Source of the DNA: Chromatiales bacterium | GTDB lineage: Bacteria; Pseudomonadota; Gammaproteobacteria; UBA6429; Thiohalophilaceae | NCBI GenBank assembly: GCA_027070385.1 | Contig: JALXDW010000429.1 | Span: forward strand, 1 to 11,988 | DNA length: 11,988 nt | Direction of reading: 5' to 3' | Part shown: piece after piece, positions 1 to 7,977 of the stretch | Layout of the letters: each line of letters opens with the position of its first letter | Numbering within the stretch: the stretch's first letter is position 1 | The notes under the pieces: generated by a model | Seen by the model: only the letters and a program-made list of their open reading frames with translations | Databases searched by the model: none | Told to the model about the DNA's origin: nothing | Made by a program: the position numbers and the translations under genes

Positions 1-242
1 GTATTAAAATAAATGCCGTTAATAATGTAAAATCAACCGGAAATGTAAAACCATAGAAATTAGATATTCCCTTAAAAAATCCCGAAAGCAAATACAAAGC
101 ATAAAATAAAGCCATAAACCTCAAATAAATTCAAATACCGTTAAAATACAAGCATCCTCAAAGCATATAAAATAAAAACAGACGGAAGTACATATTTTAT
201 TATCTCAAATAATACTTTATAAACACTTATTTTTGCAATTTT
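1..242. other. AT-rich non-coding stretch
   Basis: No convincing coding region was found on either strand. The plus strand is A-rich and nearly G-free, unlike the genes that follow. It holds an imperfect direct repeat: the motif at 95-110 (CAAAGCATAAAATAAA) recurs at 159-176 with two extra bases. A TATAAA box lies at 218-223 but has no good -35 partner. It is probably upstream regulatory or spacer DNA. An acquired AT-rich segment is also possible, but nothing mobile is visible. Confidence 0.5.
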
Positions 243-322
243 GGCCGGTATTTCAGTGCCAACCCGTGGTAGATAATCTGTCGATTGTTGGGGTTTGGCA
301 ACAATAGTGGGGAATACCGGTT
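243..322 (+). other. Nested hairpin upstream of the nuclease gene
   Basis: Outer arms at 245-254 and 311-320 pair over ten positions (CCGGTATTTC with GGAATACCGG, one G-T wobble), and two further G-T pairs are possible outside. Inside, TGCCAA at 257-262 pairs with TTGGCA at 295-300. CCC at 263-265 pairs with GGG at 291-293, with one bulged T at 294. The apical loop is about 25 nt. No T-run follows, so it is not an intrinsic terminator. It lies just before the nuclease gene and could be a structured mRNA leader or a REP-like palindromic element; the sequence does not decide between them. Confidence 0.5.
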
Positions 323-404
323 TGGGGTGTGAAGTATTACCTTTCTCGCTAAGAAGGTGGCTGTTAGTGTAATCTCAGATTATTACATTCAGGATGAATA
401 TGTT

Positions 405-1136
405 ATGGCTGAAGTTCCCAGTTTAAGACGCGAAACACGTTACGGTATCCCAGCGGCCGATCAAATTTTATTTAACCGCTACTATCTTGTTGGTTATTCT
501 TATTACTTCCGCCAGGCTAAGTGGGCACTGGAAATTATCAGTTCCGACCGACCGTATGTTGCTGCAGAAAAAGTAAAAAGGCTGGATAATTTCAGACCGG
601 ACTTTCGGGTGCCGGAAGCATTTCGTGCCGATTTAGTGGATTATAAAAACTCAGGGTTTAATCGGGGCCACCTGGTTGCCAGTGCCAACAAGCTTGAAAC
701 AGAATTGCAAAACAGCGAAACCTTCTTACTGTCGAATATGTCACCACAGGCACCTGGTTTTAACCAAAAAATCTGGCGTGATCTGGAAATGGCTGTCAGA
801 GAGCTGGATGCGAAGAAAACCATTTTTGAAACGTTTGTCATCAGCGGGCCAATATTTGATTTTGACAAGAAAGTAAAAAGTATTGGTACAGAAGATGGTA
901 ATGGTGTTTCGATTCCTATTCCTCATGCCTATTTCAAATCAATACTCACTGAAAATAATCGCGGCAGTTTGAAAATGTGGTCTTTTATTATTCCTAATAA
1001 AAGCAGCAACAAACCGATAGAAGACTTTCAGGTATCTGCCCGCCAGGTTGAACGCTATGCCGGTATTGAATTATGGGAGCGCTTAGTGGGCGGGAAAATT
1101 GAAAAAGAAAAAAAGAAAATCAGAACGCTGTGGTAA
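405..1136 (+). CDS. DNA/RNA non-specific endonuclease (NUC1/EndoG-like)
   Basis: Predicted metal-dependent endonuclease of the beta-beta-alpha-metal family (Serratia nuclease, EndoG) that cleaves DNA and RNA without sequence specificity. With the ATG at 405 it is 243 residues, close to the size of the Serratia enzyme. Arg87 and the general-base His89 lie in an NRGH motif, where most members have DRGH. Asn120 (magnesium ligand) and Glu128 lie in the following helix (FNQKIWRDLE). The C-terminus is Lys-rich. The frame stays open back to a GTG at 357, but AAGAAG abuts that codon with no spacing, whereas AGGA at 391-394 sits 10 nt before the ATG at 405. Neither start gives a signal peptide, although family members are usually exported or in an organelle, and no inhibitor gene is adjacent. 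Fold and active site are confident; location and target are unknown. Confidence 0.88.
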   Translation: MAEVPSLRRETRYGIPAADQILFNRYYLVGYSYYFRQAKWALEIISSDRPYVAAEKVKRLDNFRPDFRVPEAFRADLVDYKNSGFNRGHLVASANKLETELQNSETFLLSNMSPQAPGFNQKIWRDLEMAVRELDAKKTIFETFVISGPIFDFDKKVKSIGTEDGNGVSIPIPHAYFKSILTENNRGSLKMWSFIIPNKSSNKPIEDFQVSARQVERYAGIELWERLVGGKIEKEKKKIRTLW

Positions 1137-1158
1137 AACTGTAACAACAGCGTTCTGA
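1101..1158 (-). terminator. Intrinsic terminator of the small membrane protein gene
   Basis: The perfect 12-bp inverted repeat TCAGAACGCTGT (1120-1131) and ACAGCGTTCTGA (1147-1158) has a 15-nt loop. Read on the minus strand, the stem is followed by a T-rich tract of about 19 nt (complement of 1101-1119), the classical intrinsic terminator layout. On the plus strand only a weak ATAGGGTGCTTT follows, so it acts mainly on minus-strand transcription. The left arm and the T-tract lie inside the last codons of the convergent nuclease gene. Confidence 0.8.
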
Positions 1159-1201
1159 ATAGGGTGCTTTAAAGATCAAGTGGCCTGATAACCGAGAAGA
1201 A

Positions 1202-1372
1202 TTAGCCCATTTGTTGCGGGCGCATGGTCTGTCTTTGTGGACGGGTTTTTTCAAGATGGTCGCGGATGTGCTGGGTTTGACTCATTTGGTTGCCAAGATG
1301 AAACCCCAATTTAAAAAACAGATAGCCCATAACGGTGCTAACAGCAAGACCAAGTAAAACAAATAACATCAT
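1202..1372 (-). CDS. Small single-pass membrane protein, unknown function
   Basis: A 56-residue protein starting MMLFVLLGLAV. One hydrophobic segment covers roughly residues 2-28 and includes GYLFFKLGFHLG. A polar, Arg/Gln-rich tail of about 28 residues follows. A strong Shine-Dalgarno GGAGGT (complement of 1377-1382) lies 4 nt before the ATG at 1372 and 7 nt before a second ATG at 1369, so either Met may be used. The frame opens at a TTG (1384) that is itself part of the ribosome-binding site and is unlikely to be the start. It has its own plausible promoter and terminator and so is probably a single-gene unit downstream of slt. The family was not recognised. Confidence 0.7.
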   Translation of the reverse strand: MMLFVLLGLAVSTVMGYLFFKLGFHLGNQMSQTQHIRDHLEKTRPQRQTMRPQQMG

Positions 1373-1401
1373 TATGACCTCCAAATGATGGGCTGGATAA
1401 A

Positions 1402-1417
1402 GGCCAGTAAAATGGCC
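1402..1417 (-). other. Short hairpin in the leader of the small membrane protein gene
   Basis: GGCCA (1402-1406) and TGGCC (1413-1417) form a 5-bp stem with a 6-nt loop, followed on the minus strand by TTTAT. It lies between the putative promoter and the ribosome-binding site. It could be a weak terminator or attenuator, or could be chance. Confidence 0.3.
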
Positions 1418-1432
1418 GTTGCTATATGATTA

Positions 1433-1461
1433 AGTATCGGACAGATCCCTGAAAATTTGAA
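1433..1461 (-). promoter_or_regulatory. Putative sigma70 promoter of the small membrane protein gene
   Basis: On the minus strand, TTCAAA (complement of 1456-1461) and GATACT (complement of 1433-1438) are separated by exactly 17 nt, and each matches four of six consensus bases. About 60 nt of leader would precede the start codon. Just upstream is an inverted repeat, ATTGAC (1487-1492) and GTCAAT (1502-1507), with a 9-nt spacer, which could be an operator. Confidence 0.35.
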
Positions 1462-1535
1462 TTTTTTTTTGTGAGCCAGGCAGAATATTGACGTGATAAT
1501 TGTCAATGAATGCAGATTTTGTGATGTTGTCGTGT

Positions 1536-3596
1536 TTAAGAGGCCGGTACTTTGGCAGTGCGTTGTTTTGCAATGGTAAGGTCATGGGCAATCGGACGCA
1601 TTCGTTCGAGCAGGGTGGCCGCAGGTAGCCCTAAACGTTTCTCATAGATTACAGTGTAAGTAAGTACTCGCTTTAGATAATTGCGGGTTTCGTTAAAAGG
1701 CACCATTTCAATCCAGAGATCAGCCGGTAAGCGTGTTCCTGCCTCCGGTAACCATGATTTAACGCGTGTGCTGCCCGCATTATATGCCGCTGTTGCGAGT
1801 ACCGGGTGGCCATTGTAGCGGTCTGAAATACGCTTTAAATAGCCCACACCGAGGCGTACATTGGTTGTAATGTTAAGTAGAGCTTTACGTGTACTGTGCA
1901 TACGCACACGTAAGCGGCGGGCAATCTGCCGGGCTGTTCTTGGCATTAACTGCATCAGGCCAAGTGCACCGGCATGGGATTTTGCATCGGGGGTAAAAGC
2001 GCTTTCCTGCCGTATGACCGCAAAAGCCCAGGCCGGGTTAATATTCTGTTTTTGCGCCTGGTTAATAACCAGTGCCTGATGGGTGAGCGGGAAACGCAGT
2101 TCCAGATCATCCCAATATTTAGCCAGTGCTAGAGTCTGAATTGCACGATCCGGCCATTGCCATTCAGCCGCCAGTCTTGCCGCGGTTAACATCTGAGGAT
2201 GGCTCATGCGGGCGACAGCATAGTTCCATTCACGGCGGGCATCGGCTGAGCGTTTTAATGCCAGTAGTTCACGCGCGCGTAAAATAGCCGGAATTTTTTC
2301 GAGTTTATCCATGGCATGACTGTTATAGCTTACCGGCCTGTGAGTGAGGCGATAAACCTGGCCAATCCGGTCGGCAGCTAAAAAGCCGTAGTAGTTACGT
2401 GAGTCTGTATTTAGCAGATAATAACTGCGTGCTTCATCGAGTTCGCCTACAGCTTCGAGTGCGCGGGCCCGCCAGTAAAACCATTTGGGTTGTTGTTGTA
2501 CTTCAGGGGAAAGGCGATTAATCCAGTCAAGTGCCGATGCCCAGTCCTGATCACGAATGGCGGTCATCACATGCCAGCTACTGAGCTTGTCATCAACCCG
2601 ATCAATATCCAGTTCGCTTATCCAGTCACGGGCTTCATCGGTATTTTCTTTTAATAGTGCAATGGACAGTCGGCGTAAAATACGTTCACGTTCGTCAGCT
2701 TTGAAATCATAAGCGGGTTGTAGTGTTTGCCAGAGTTGAGCCGCCTGGGTGGGGTTTTTACGCGCCAGACGTGACAAGCCATCCACAATCATCCAGCGCA
2801 GCATTTCAGGTCGTGCTTTTTCAGGGAAGTACTCATGCGCCTTAATAAGGTAGTCCGGACTACGGCGGATTTTAGACCACATATTGACCCAGAAGCGCTC
2901 ATTTTTGGGTAAATAATGGCGGGCCAGGTAGCGAGCCAGACGTGAACGTCCGGAACGCATCGTCAGATGAATACGCTGCCAGATTAATGCATTACTGAGT
3001 TGGCCCGACTTATACCATTGAGCAATGGGCGCGTTGCATTGTTTAGGTAAGGACTTGTTGGTTAACCAAAGTCCTTCGAGTACCGCATAGGCACTTTCAG
3101 TTTGTTTGGTTTTGAGCAGCGCATTGGCAAAATAACATTGCATACGTCGGTCATCATTTGGGTAATAATTATTAATGAATATTTGCCAGCGACCACGACG
3201 TGCCAGGCTTTTTAGCCAGCGATGGCGTAGTCGAATAGAAACCGGTGTGCCTGCATTTTCATTGATAAAAGCTTTAATTTTGCTTGTGGGCAGATGATAC
3301 AGACTACGGGTATATTCATTTAATTTCAGGTAAGAATGCAGCGGATAAGTCCGTAGTTGCCGTTCTAAGCGGCGATAAGTTTTATTGTGCCCCAACCGTA
3401 AGGCGCGTTGAGCTGCTTCATATTGATAACGCTGAGTGAGAATTTTTTGTGCATCGGAATAGGCATAAGCCGGTTTTGAAATAGCAATAAGGGTTAAAAG
3501 CACCACAGCTGTAAAAAAAAGCACACAAGACAGGACACGGTCGCGCGTCAATATTTGGCTGATTTCAAGTGTTTTATGCTGCATTTTGTTTATCAT
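1536..3596 (-). CDS. slt: Soluble lytic murein transglycosylase (Slt70 family)
   Basis: Periplasmic enzyme that cleaves the MurNAc-GlcNAc bond of peptidoglycan to give 1,6-anhydro products, used in wall turnover and repair. At 686 residues it is slightly longer than E. coli Slt70. Residues 1-45 form a signal peptide (hydrophobic core about 21-39, likely cleavage after AYA at 45). Residues about 50-500 are the helical, Arg- and Trp-rich superhelical U/L domain. The C-terminal lysozyme-like domain carries the catalytic Glu531 (RQESAF), GLMQLMP at 546-552, AYNAG at 604-608 and the MVPFNETRNYLKR segment near 631-643. The start at 3596 has no clear Shine-Dalgarno. An internal ATG (Met5) is equally poor, and the difference does not affect the signal peptide. 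It is transcribed away from ilvD. No truncation is visible. Confidence 0.96.
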   Translation of the reverse strand: MINKMQHKTLEISQILTRDRVLSCVLFFTAVVLLTLIAISKPAYAYSDAQKILTQRYQYEAAQRALRLGHNKTYRRLERQLRTYPLHSYLKLNEYTRSLYHLPTSKIKAFINENAGTPVSIRLRHRWLKSLARRGRWQIFINNYYPNDDRRMQCYFANALLKTKQTESAYAVLEGLWLTNKSLPKQCNAPIAQWYKSGQLSNALIWQRIHLTMRSGRSRLARYLARHYLPKNERFWVNMWSKIRRSPDYLIKAHEYFPEKARPEMLRWMIVDGLSRLARKNPTQAAQLWQTLQPAYDFKADERERILRRLSIALLKENTDEARDWISELDIDRVDDKLSSWHVMTAIRDQDWASALDWINRLSPEVQQQPKWFYWRARALEAVGELDEARSYYLLNTDSRNYYGFLAADRIGQVYRLTHRPVSYNSHAMDKLEKIPAILRARELLALKRSADARREWNYAVARMSHPQMLTAARLAAEWQWPDRAIQTLALAKYWDDLELRFPLTHQALVINQAQKQNINPAWAFAVIRQESAFTPDAKSHAGALGLMQLMPRTARQIARRLRVRMHSTRKALLNITTNVRLGVGYLKRISDRYNGHPVLATAAYNAGSTRVKSWLPEAGTRLPADLWIEMVPFNETRNYLKRVLTYTVIYEKRLGLPAATLLERMRPIAHDLTIAKQRTAKVPAS

Positions 3597-3770
3597 TCAG
3601 GAATTGTGCCAATACTCTTAAACTGATTTCTAAAAAAATTATGTTAAGTCTTTGAATTTAAAAATGATACAAAAATTAACACGCTGCTTTAACATTAGCA
3701 TATCGGCCGCCCTTACGCATTGATGAAGTGTTATTTGTAGAACCAGTCAACAACTCCCAAAAAACCTCTT

Positions 3771-3792
3771 TTAAAGGGCTCTGACCCCTTAA
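3771..3792. repeat. REP-like imperfect palindrome upstream of ilvD
   Basis: AAGGG at 3774-3778 pairs with CCCTT at 3786-3790 around CTCTGAC, with TTAA at both outer ends, so the whole reads as a near-palindrome. From memory, the core GGGCTCTGACCCCTT resembles an extragenic palindrome often scattered in gammaproteobacterial genomes, in some cases near REP-associated transposases. Only one copy is visible here, so this could not be tested. Confidence 0.35.
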
Positions 3793-3884
3793 TAATACAG
3801 GCTTTTAAAAAGAGAAGTGAAGCGTGGGGGGAAAATGTTTATACTTCGCCCTTCTAAATGTTATGAGATTTTAAGGAACACCGC

Positions 3885-5582
3885 ATGTCGGATCAAAACA
3901 AACCAGATCAAAAGCTTAACAAAATCAGCGCTCGGATAACCCAGCAAAAATCACAGGGTGCTTCGCAAGCCATGCTGTATGCCACTGGCCTGACCGAAGA
4001 AGATATGAACAAAGCCGAGGTGGGGATTTCCAGCGTCTGGTATGAAGGCAATAGTTGCAACATGCACTTGAATGACCTGGCTGCAAAAGTCAAAGAAGGC
4101 GTGGAAGCGGTCGATTTGGTGGGGATGCGTTTTAATACCATCGGTGTCAGTGATGGTATATCAATGGGTACCGAAGGGATGAGTTATTCACTGCAGTCTC
4201 GTGATTTGATTGCCGACTCGGTTGAAACCGTGATGAGTGCGCAGTGGTATGACGCCAATATTTCGATTCCCGGTTGTGACAAAAATATGCCGGGTGTATT
4301 GATTGCCATGGGGCGACTCAATCGTCCAGCGCTCATGGTTTATGGTGGCACCATTCGTGCTGGTCACTATCATGAAAAAACACTGGATATTGTATCGGCC
4401 TTTCAAAGTTATGGTGAGTATATTGCGGGGCGCATTACGGAGGAAGAACGTCAAAGTATTGTACGCCATAGCTGCCCCGGTGCAGGTGCTTGTGGGGGTA
4501 TGTATACTGCCAATACCATGGCCACTGCCATTGAAGCGATGGGCATGAGTCTGCCGTATAGTTCGTCTACACCCGCTGAAGATCCCGGTAAATTACAGGA
4601 ATGTTTGAATGCGGGGGCAGCGATTAAAAATCTGTTGGCAACAAACCTTTGTCCACGCGACATTATGACCCGTGATGCTTTTGAAAATGCACTGGTCATG
4701 GTGATGGCGTTAGGTGGTTCAACCAATGCGGTATTGCATTTAATTGCAATGGCCAAAGCCGTGGACGTGAGCCTGACCATTGATGATGTGCAGGCGGTGA
4801 GCGATCGTATACCGTTTATTGCTGATTTAAAACCCAGTGGTAAATATGTTATGGAAGACTTGCAGGACATTGGTGGTATCCCTGGTGTAATGAAATATTT
4901 ACTGGATAAAGGTTTGTTAATCGGTGATTGCATGACGGTTACCGGGCGTACATTAGAAGAAAACCTGAAAGACCTGCCAAGCTTGAAAGGTGGCCAGAAG
5001 ATCATTATGCCACTGGAAAAACCGATAAAAGAATCCGGTCATATTCGTATACTGCGAGGCAATCTTGCGCCTGGTGGTTCGGTTGCCAAGATCACCGGTA
5101 AGGAAGGTTTAACCTTTACCGGCCCTGCAAAAGTCTATGATGCTGAAGAAGACATGCTTAAAGCACTGGAAGATGGCGAAATCGTAAAAGGTGATGTGAT
5201 TGTTATCCGTTACGAAGGCCCCAAAGGTGGGCCGGGGATGCCTGAAATGCTGACGCCGACTTCGGCCATTATGGGGGCAGGGCTAGGCAGCGATGTCGCG
5301 ATGATAACCGATGGTCGCTTCTCCGGTGGTTCACATGGTTTCATCATTGGTCATGTGGTGCCAGAAGCACAGGAAGGTGGGCCGATTGGTTTAATTAAAA
5401 ATGGTGATGTGATTACCGTGGATGCTGAAAAGCTGGAACTGAGTGTTGATGTAGACGATGCTGAAATGCAAGCGCGTCGAAGTCAATGGACCATGCCACC
5501 GTATAAGACAACACGCGGTACTTTGTTTAAGTACATCAAGTTGGTACAAAATGCGTCGGAGGGTTGTATCACTGATGGTTAG
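3885..5582 (+). CDS. ilvD: Dihydroxy-acid dehydratase
   Basis: Dehydrates 2,3-dihydroxy-isovalerate and 2,3-dihydroxy-3-methylvalerate to the 2-oxo acids, the third common step of valine and isoleucine synthesis (the valine branch also feeds leucine), in the cytosol. The iron-sulfur ligands are all present: Cys58 (NSCNMHLND), Cys131 in PGCDKNMPG, and Cys203 in the [15 protein letters not shown] motif. Asp132 and Lys133 next to Cys131 fit the magnesium site and the carbamylated lysine of the family. GRFSGGSHG at 478-486 supplies the active-site serine. At 565 residues it matches the shorter group known to carry [2Fe-2S] rather than the roughly 616-residue E. coli type with [4Fe-4S]; that assignment is inferred from length and the three-Cys pattern. 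AAGGA at 3873-3877 sits 7 nt before the ATG. No leader-peptide attenuator or other ilv genes are visible. Confidence 0.97.
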   Translation: MSDQNKPDQKLNKISARITQQKSQGASQAMLYATGLTEEDMNKAEVGISSVWYEGNSCNMHLNDLAAKVKEGVEAVDLVGMRFNTIGVSDGISMGTEGMSYSLQSRDLIADSVETVMSAQWYDANISIPGCDKNMPGVLIAMGRLNRPALMVYGGTIRAGHYHEKTLDIVSAFQSYGEYIAGRITEEERQSIVRHSCPGAGACGGMYTANTMATAIEAMGMSLPYSSSTPAEDPGKLQECLNAGAAIKNLLATNLCPRDIMTRDAFENALVMVMALGGSTNAVLHLIAMAKAVDVSLTIDDVQAVSDRIPFIADLKPSGKYVMEDLQDIGGIPGVMKYLLDKGLLIGDCMTVTGRTLEENLKDLPSLKGGQKIIMPLEKPIKESGHIRILRGNLAPGGSVAKITGKEGLTFTGPAKVYDAEEDMLKALEDGEIVKGDVIVIRYEGPKGGPGMPEMLTPTSAIMGAGLGSDVAMITDGRFSGGSHGFIIGHVVPEAQEGGPIGLIKNGDVITVDAEKLELSVDVDDAEMQARRSQWTMPPYKTTRGTLFKYIKLVQNASEGCITDG

Positions 5583-5817
5583 AGTATCTCCGCTTTAAAG
5601 AGGTAGTTCGACAACATTAATTTTCAGAGGTAAGTATTTGCTTACATCTAAGTCCCTGTATTTATGGTATTTAACCAAATGATTATATGGGTGCATCCTG
5701 CAAAGTTTTAGCTTGTCAATATGCATTAGGCGTAAAGTATTTGGTAAACTGTTTATCTGTTACTGATACAAGAAATGACTGAAAACAAAATTTCATGCAG
5801 TGCAGGGGAGAAATTTT
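5583..5817. other. Intergenic region between ilvD and the 72-residue gene
   Basis: No coding region was found. There is no convincing intrinsic terminator after ilvD. A small hairpin, GTAAG (5630-5634) with CTTAC (5641-5645), has a 6-nt loop and no T-run. A weak promoter candidate has TTGTCA at 5713-5718 and AGTATT at 5736-5741, spaced by 17 nt; the -35 is good and the -10 poor. Confidence 0.4.
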
Positions 5818-6036
5818 ATGTTTACTTCGTACACACCGGTTGTTGGTGAATGGTATGTAAAAAGTACAGGCAAACTCATTAAAGTGAAAATGCTTTCATA
5901 CTTTGAAGAAAAAGTTGAACGTATTGTCATTGAATATCTCGATGGAACGACACAGATGTTAGCGTTTAACGAGTGGTTAACACTTGATCTGAATAAGCGC
6001 ATTAGTGATGTTAGCCGTAATATTGTTTTACGTTAA
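5818..6036 (+). CDS. Conserved small hypothetical protein (DUF6763-like)
   Basis: A 72-residue, probably cytosolic protein with no signal or membrane segment. It opens with TPVVGEWY, continues with a beta-rich core containing IEYLDGTTQML, and then FNEWLTLDL. This pattern of a GxWY start, a short YxDG strand and a later (E/D)W recalls the small gammaproteobacterial family annotated as DUF6763; that match is from memory and not certain. The ATG at 5818 is chosen because AGGGGAG (5804-5810) lies 7 nt upstream. A GTG at 5800 would put that ribosome-binding site inside the gene. Function is unknown, and the gene stands alone between ilvD and the pyrophosphohydrolase gene. Confidence 0.75.
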   Translation: MFTSYTPVVGEWYVKSTGKLIKVKMLSYFEEKVERIVIEYLDGTTQMLAFNEWLTLDLNKRISDVSRNIVLR

Positions 6037-6138
6037 CGGGCCATCAACGGACAAAATACAAAGCACGATTAACTGCTCGTCATAGAAAAAAGAACGGGCA
6101 TTAACAATTCTACGTGTAGCCGCTTTCCTGTGGTTAAA

Positions 6139-6157
6139 GTAAGCTTACCTTTATAAT
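6139..6157 (+). promoter_or_regulatory. Putative promoter with a palindromic site, pyrophosphohydrolase gene
   Basis: A perfect consensus -10, TATAAT, lies at 6152-6157, about 40 nt before the start codon. The -35 position (around 6128-6134) is poor. The perfect 10-bp palindrome GTAAGCTTAC at 6139-6148 sits where the spacer should be, a place where a repressor or activator could act. Confidence 0.45.
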
Positions 6158-6195
6158 TTATACCGCACGATGACTCTTAGGGAGATAAAGGTGAT

Positions 6196-6543
6196 ATGGA
6201 TCTGAATCAACTTAAAAAACAACTCAGGGATTTTGCGGAACAGCGGGACTGGCAAGGTTTTCATGCACCTAAAAATCTGGTGATGGCGATGAATGTTGAA
6301 GTGGCTGAATTGATGGAGCACTTTCAATGGCTCACTGAAGAACAAAGTGAAAAGCTGGACGCCAAAACGTTTGATGAAGTGCAATATGAAGTCGCCGATG
6401 TGTTTATTTATCTGGTGCGTTTAGCTGATCGACTGGGTGTGGATCTGGATGCGGTGGTAGAAGAAAAAATCAAGCGCAATGCAGCAAAGTACCCGGTGGA
6501 TAAATGTCAGGGGAGTGCCGCAAAATACACTGAATATGAATAA
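6196..6543 (+). CDS. MazG-like nucleotide pyrophosphohydrolase
   Basis: All-alpha NTP pyrophosphohydrolase of the MazG / RS21-C6 (dCTPase) group, which hydrolyses (d)NTPs to NMP and pyrophosphate and can serve in nucleotide-pool cleaning. It is 115 residues, a single domain. The magnesium-binding pattern is clear: Glu35 and Glu38 in NVEVAELMEHFQW, then Glu65 and Asp68 in YEVADVFIYL. The C-terminal KIKRNAAKYP stretch is also usual for the family. The start at 6196 follows GGAG (6181-6184) and AAAGGTG (6187-6193). It is convergent with gloA, with only 22 nt between the stop codons and no clear terminator. The exact substrate (dCTP or another) cannot be read from the sequence. Confidence 0.9.
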   Translation: MDLNQLKKQLRDFAEQRDWQGFHAPKNLVMAMNVEVAELMEHFQWLTEEQSEKLDAKTFDEVQYEVADVFIYLVRLADRLGVDLDAVVEEKIKRNAAKYPVDKCQGSAAKYTEYE

Positions 6544-6565
6544 ATTCAGGCCGGCAATTTCTGTA

Positions 6566-6955
6566 TCATTCTTTTTTGTTCAGTAATTCAATTTCATAGC
6601 CATCAGGATCTTTCACAAAGGCGATAATGGTTGTACCCGCATTCATTGGTCCGGCTTCCCGAATAATATTGCCCCCTTGCTGTTTTATTTTTTCACAAGC
6701 GGCATAAACATCATCGACTTCGATGGCCAAATGGCCAAAGCCATTACCCATATCATAGTGATCGGTGTCCCAGTTATAGGTAAGCTCGATGACGCTATTG
6801 TCTTTTTCGTCACCATAGCCGACAAAGGCGAGGGTAAATTTGCCATCAGGGTAATCTTTCTGGCGTAGTAATTTCATACCAAGGATTTCGGTATAAAACT
6901 TGATTGATTTTTCAAGGTTGCCAACACGGATCATGGTATGAAGTAGTCGCATCAT
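6566..6955 (-). CDS. gloA: Lactoylglutathione lyase (glyoxalase I)
   Basis: Converts the hemithioacetal of methylglyoxal and glutathione to S-lactoylglutathione, detoxifying methylglyoxal in the cytosol. In E. coli numbering (counting from the second Met) all four metal ligands are present: His5, Glu56, His74 and Glu122. The short loops and overall length (about 128 residues) match the nickel-dependent E. coli class rather than the longer zinc class. Two adjacent ATGs (6955 and 6952) follow AGG in the end of the upstream gene. The first overlaps that gene's stop as ATGA, suggesting translational coupling; the second gives the usual MRLLHTM start. A further 28 in-frame upstream codons lie within the flippase-like gene and are not counted. 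Confidence 0.95.
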   Translation of the reverse strand: MMRLLHTMIRVGNLEKSIKFYTEILGMKLLRQKDYPDGKFTLAFVGYGDEKDNSVIELTYNWDTDHYDMGNGFGHLAIEVDDVYAACEKIKQQGGNIIREAGPMNAGTTIIAFVKDPDGYEIELLNKKE

Positions 6956-7950
6956 TTTGTACCTATATTTTCTGTTTTGCCATTCGCTGTAAAACTTAAC
7001 ACAGTCGCAGCACAAAACCCTAAACTTACTGCAAACCACAGTGTGGATAAACGACTGATAAGGGCGGCAGCAATGGCGGTTGCGGTATCGGCGCCCAGTA
7101 AGGTTAACAATATCGTCATCACAGCCTCAGTGGTGCCGATACCGCCGGGAATAAAACTGACTGCTCCGGCGAGTAAACTAATGGCATATATACCGATACT
7201 TTGTTGCAGACTGATGTCGAGGTGGAGTTTTGTCAGAATAAAGAAAAATGCAAGTCCCTGAATAATCCAGGCTATACCACCAAGCAATAACCCGGTATAG
7301 ACCGACTGCCAGGCAAACAATTTTCTGGCGTGGGTTAATAGTTGTGTGAAGTGTTGCAGTAATGCACGAACACGCTGCCAGGGTATTTGATTTGCAACTG
7401 AGCTAAAGAGTTGAGTGACAAAAGTTTGTCGTAATAGTGGTATAAAACTGACGATGACCAGCACGCTGATTAAAATAAAGTTGTTATAGTTTTGTGACAG
7501 ATTCTTAAATTCAAATTGTAATAGCAACAAACTTAACAGGGCGATGACCACCACATCCAGAAATCGTTCAGTAAAGAACATTGCGAGTGACTGGGTATAA
7601 GGAATACCATGCTGGGCAAGATAAGTAGAACGGATGGTCTCGCCTACTTTTGCGGGGGTCAGTGTGAGTGCAAAACCAGCCATATAATATAAATAGTGCT
7701 GTATACAAGGAATACTGGCGCCTAGGTAGTTTAAATAATAATGCCAGCGAATAAATCGAAGCAGGTAGTTTGAGAATGAGCAGCCCAAAATGAGCAACCA
7801 GCTGGTAATACTCATTTTAGAAAAAGCAGCCAATATCTTTTCAGGTTCAGCAAATAAAATCATGCTGACATATAAAATACAAACAAGAACCAGAATAAGG
7901 GATAAGTTGCGTTTGTTCTTCAGGAAAAAAAGATGGAAGGTCGATGGCAT
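6952..7950 (-). CDS. Flippase-like integral membrane protein (LPG synthase TM / UPF0104 family)
   Basis: A 332-residue polytopic inner-membrane protein with about eight hydrophobic segments (roughly 15-34, 47-66, 83-100, 127-147, 157-173, 216-241, 251-288, 292-318). The conserved motifs of the lysylphosphatidylglycerol synthase transmembrane / YbhN / AglD-like family are visible: TPAKVGE at 98-104 and FIPGGIG at 266-272 followed by TTEA. There is no C-terminal aminoacyl-transfer domain, so it is not an MprF. Members of this family are thought to move or handle lipids or lipid-linked sugars; the substrate here is unknown. The ATG at 7950 has no good ribosome-binding site, but an in-frame stop lies just upstream, so it is the first possible ATG. 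The 3' end overlaps gloA by 4 nt. Confidence 0.85.
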   Translation of the reverse strand: MPSTFHLFFLKNKRNLSLILVLVCILYVSMILFAEPEKILAAFSKMSITSWLLILGCSFSNYLLRFIRWHYYLNYLGASIPCIQHYLYYMAGFALTLTPAKVGETIRSTYLAQHGIPYTQSLAMFFTERFLDVVVIALLSLLLLQFEFKNLSQNYNNFILISVLVIVSFIPLLRQTFVTQLFSSVANQIPWQRVRALLQHFTQLLTHARKLFAWQSVYTGLLLGGIAWIIQGLAFFFILTKLHLDISLQQSIGIYAISLLAGAVSFIPGGIGTTEAVMTILLTLLGADTATAIAAALISRLSTLWFAVSLGFCAATVLSFTANGKTENIGTK

Positions 7951-7977
7951 TATGGAGGTATTTTATTGGCGCGTTTT

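Noticed and set aside
1..240. A CRISPR array or tandem repeat in the AT-rich region
   Set aside because: Only one imperfect direct repeat pair was found, with no regular spacing.
243..322. The nested hairpin as an integron attC site
   Set aside because: The arms do not fit the conserved RYYYAAC / GTTRRRY core sites, and no cassette array or integrase is visible.
4188..5005. Long open frames on the minus strand across ilvD
   Set aside because: They lie opposite a complete, motif-verified ilvD and show no recognisable domain; they are antisense shadows.
6956..7039. A longer N-terminus for gloA
   Set aside because: Those codons lie within the upstream gene, and the known family start MRLLHTM is at 6952.
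6952..7950. MprF (lysyl-phosphatidylglycerol synthase)
   Set aside because: Only the membrane part is present; the C-terminal transferase domain is missing.
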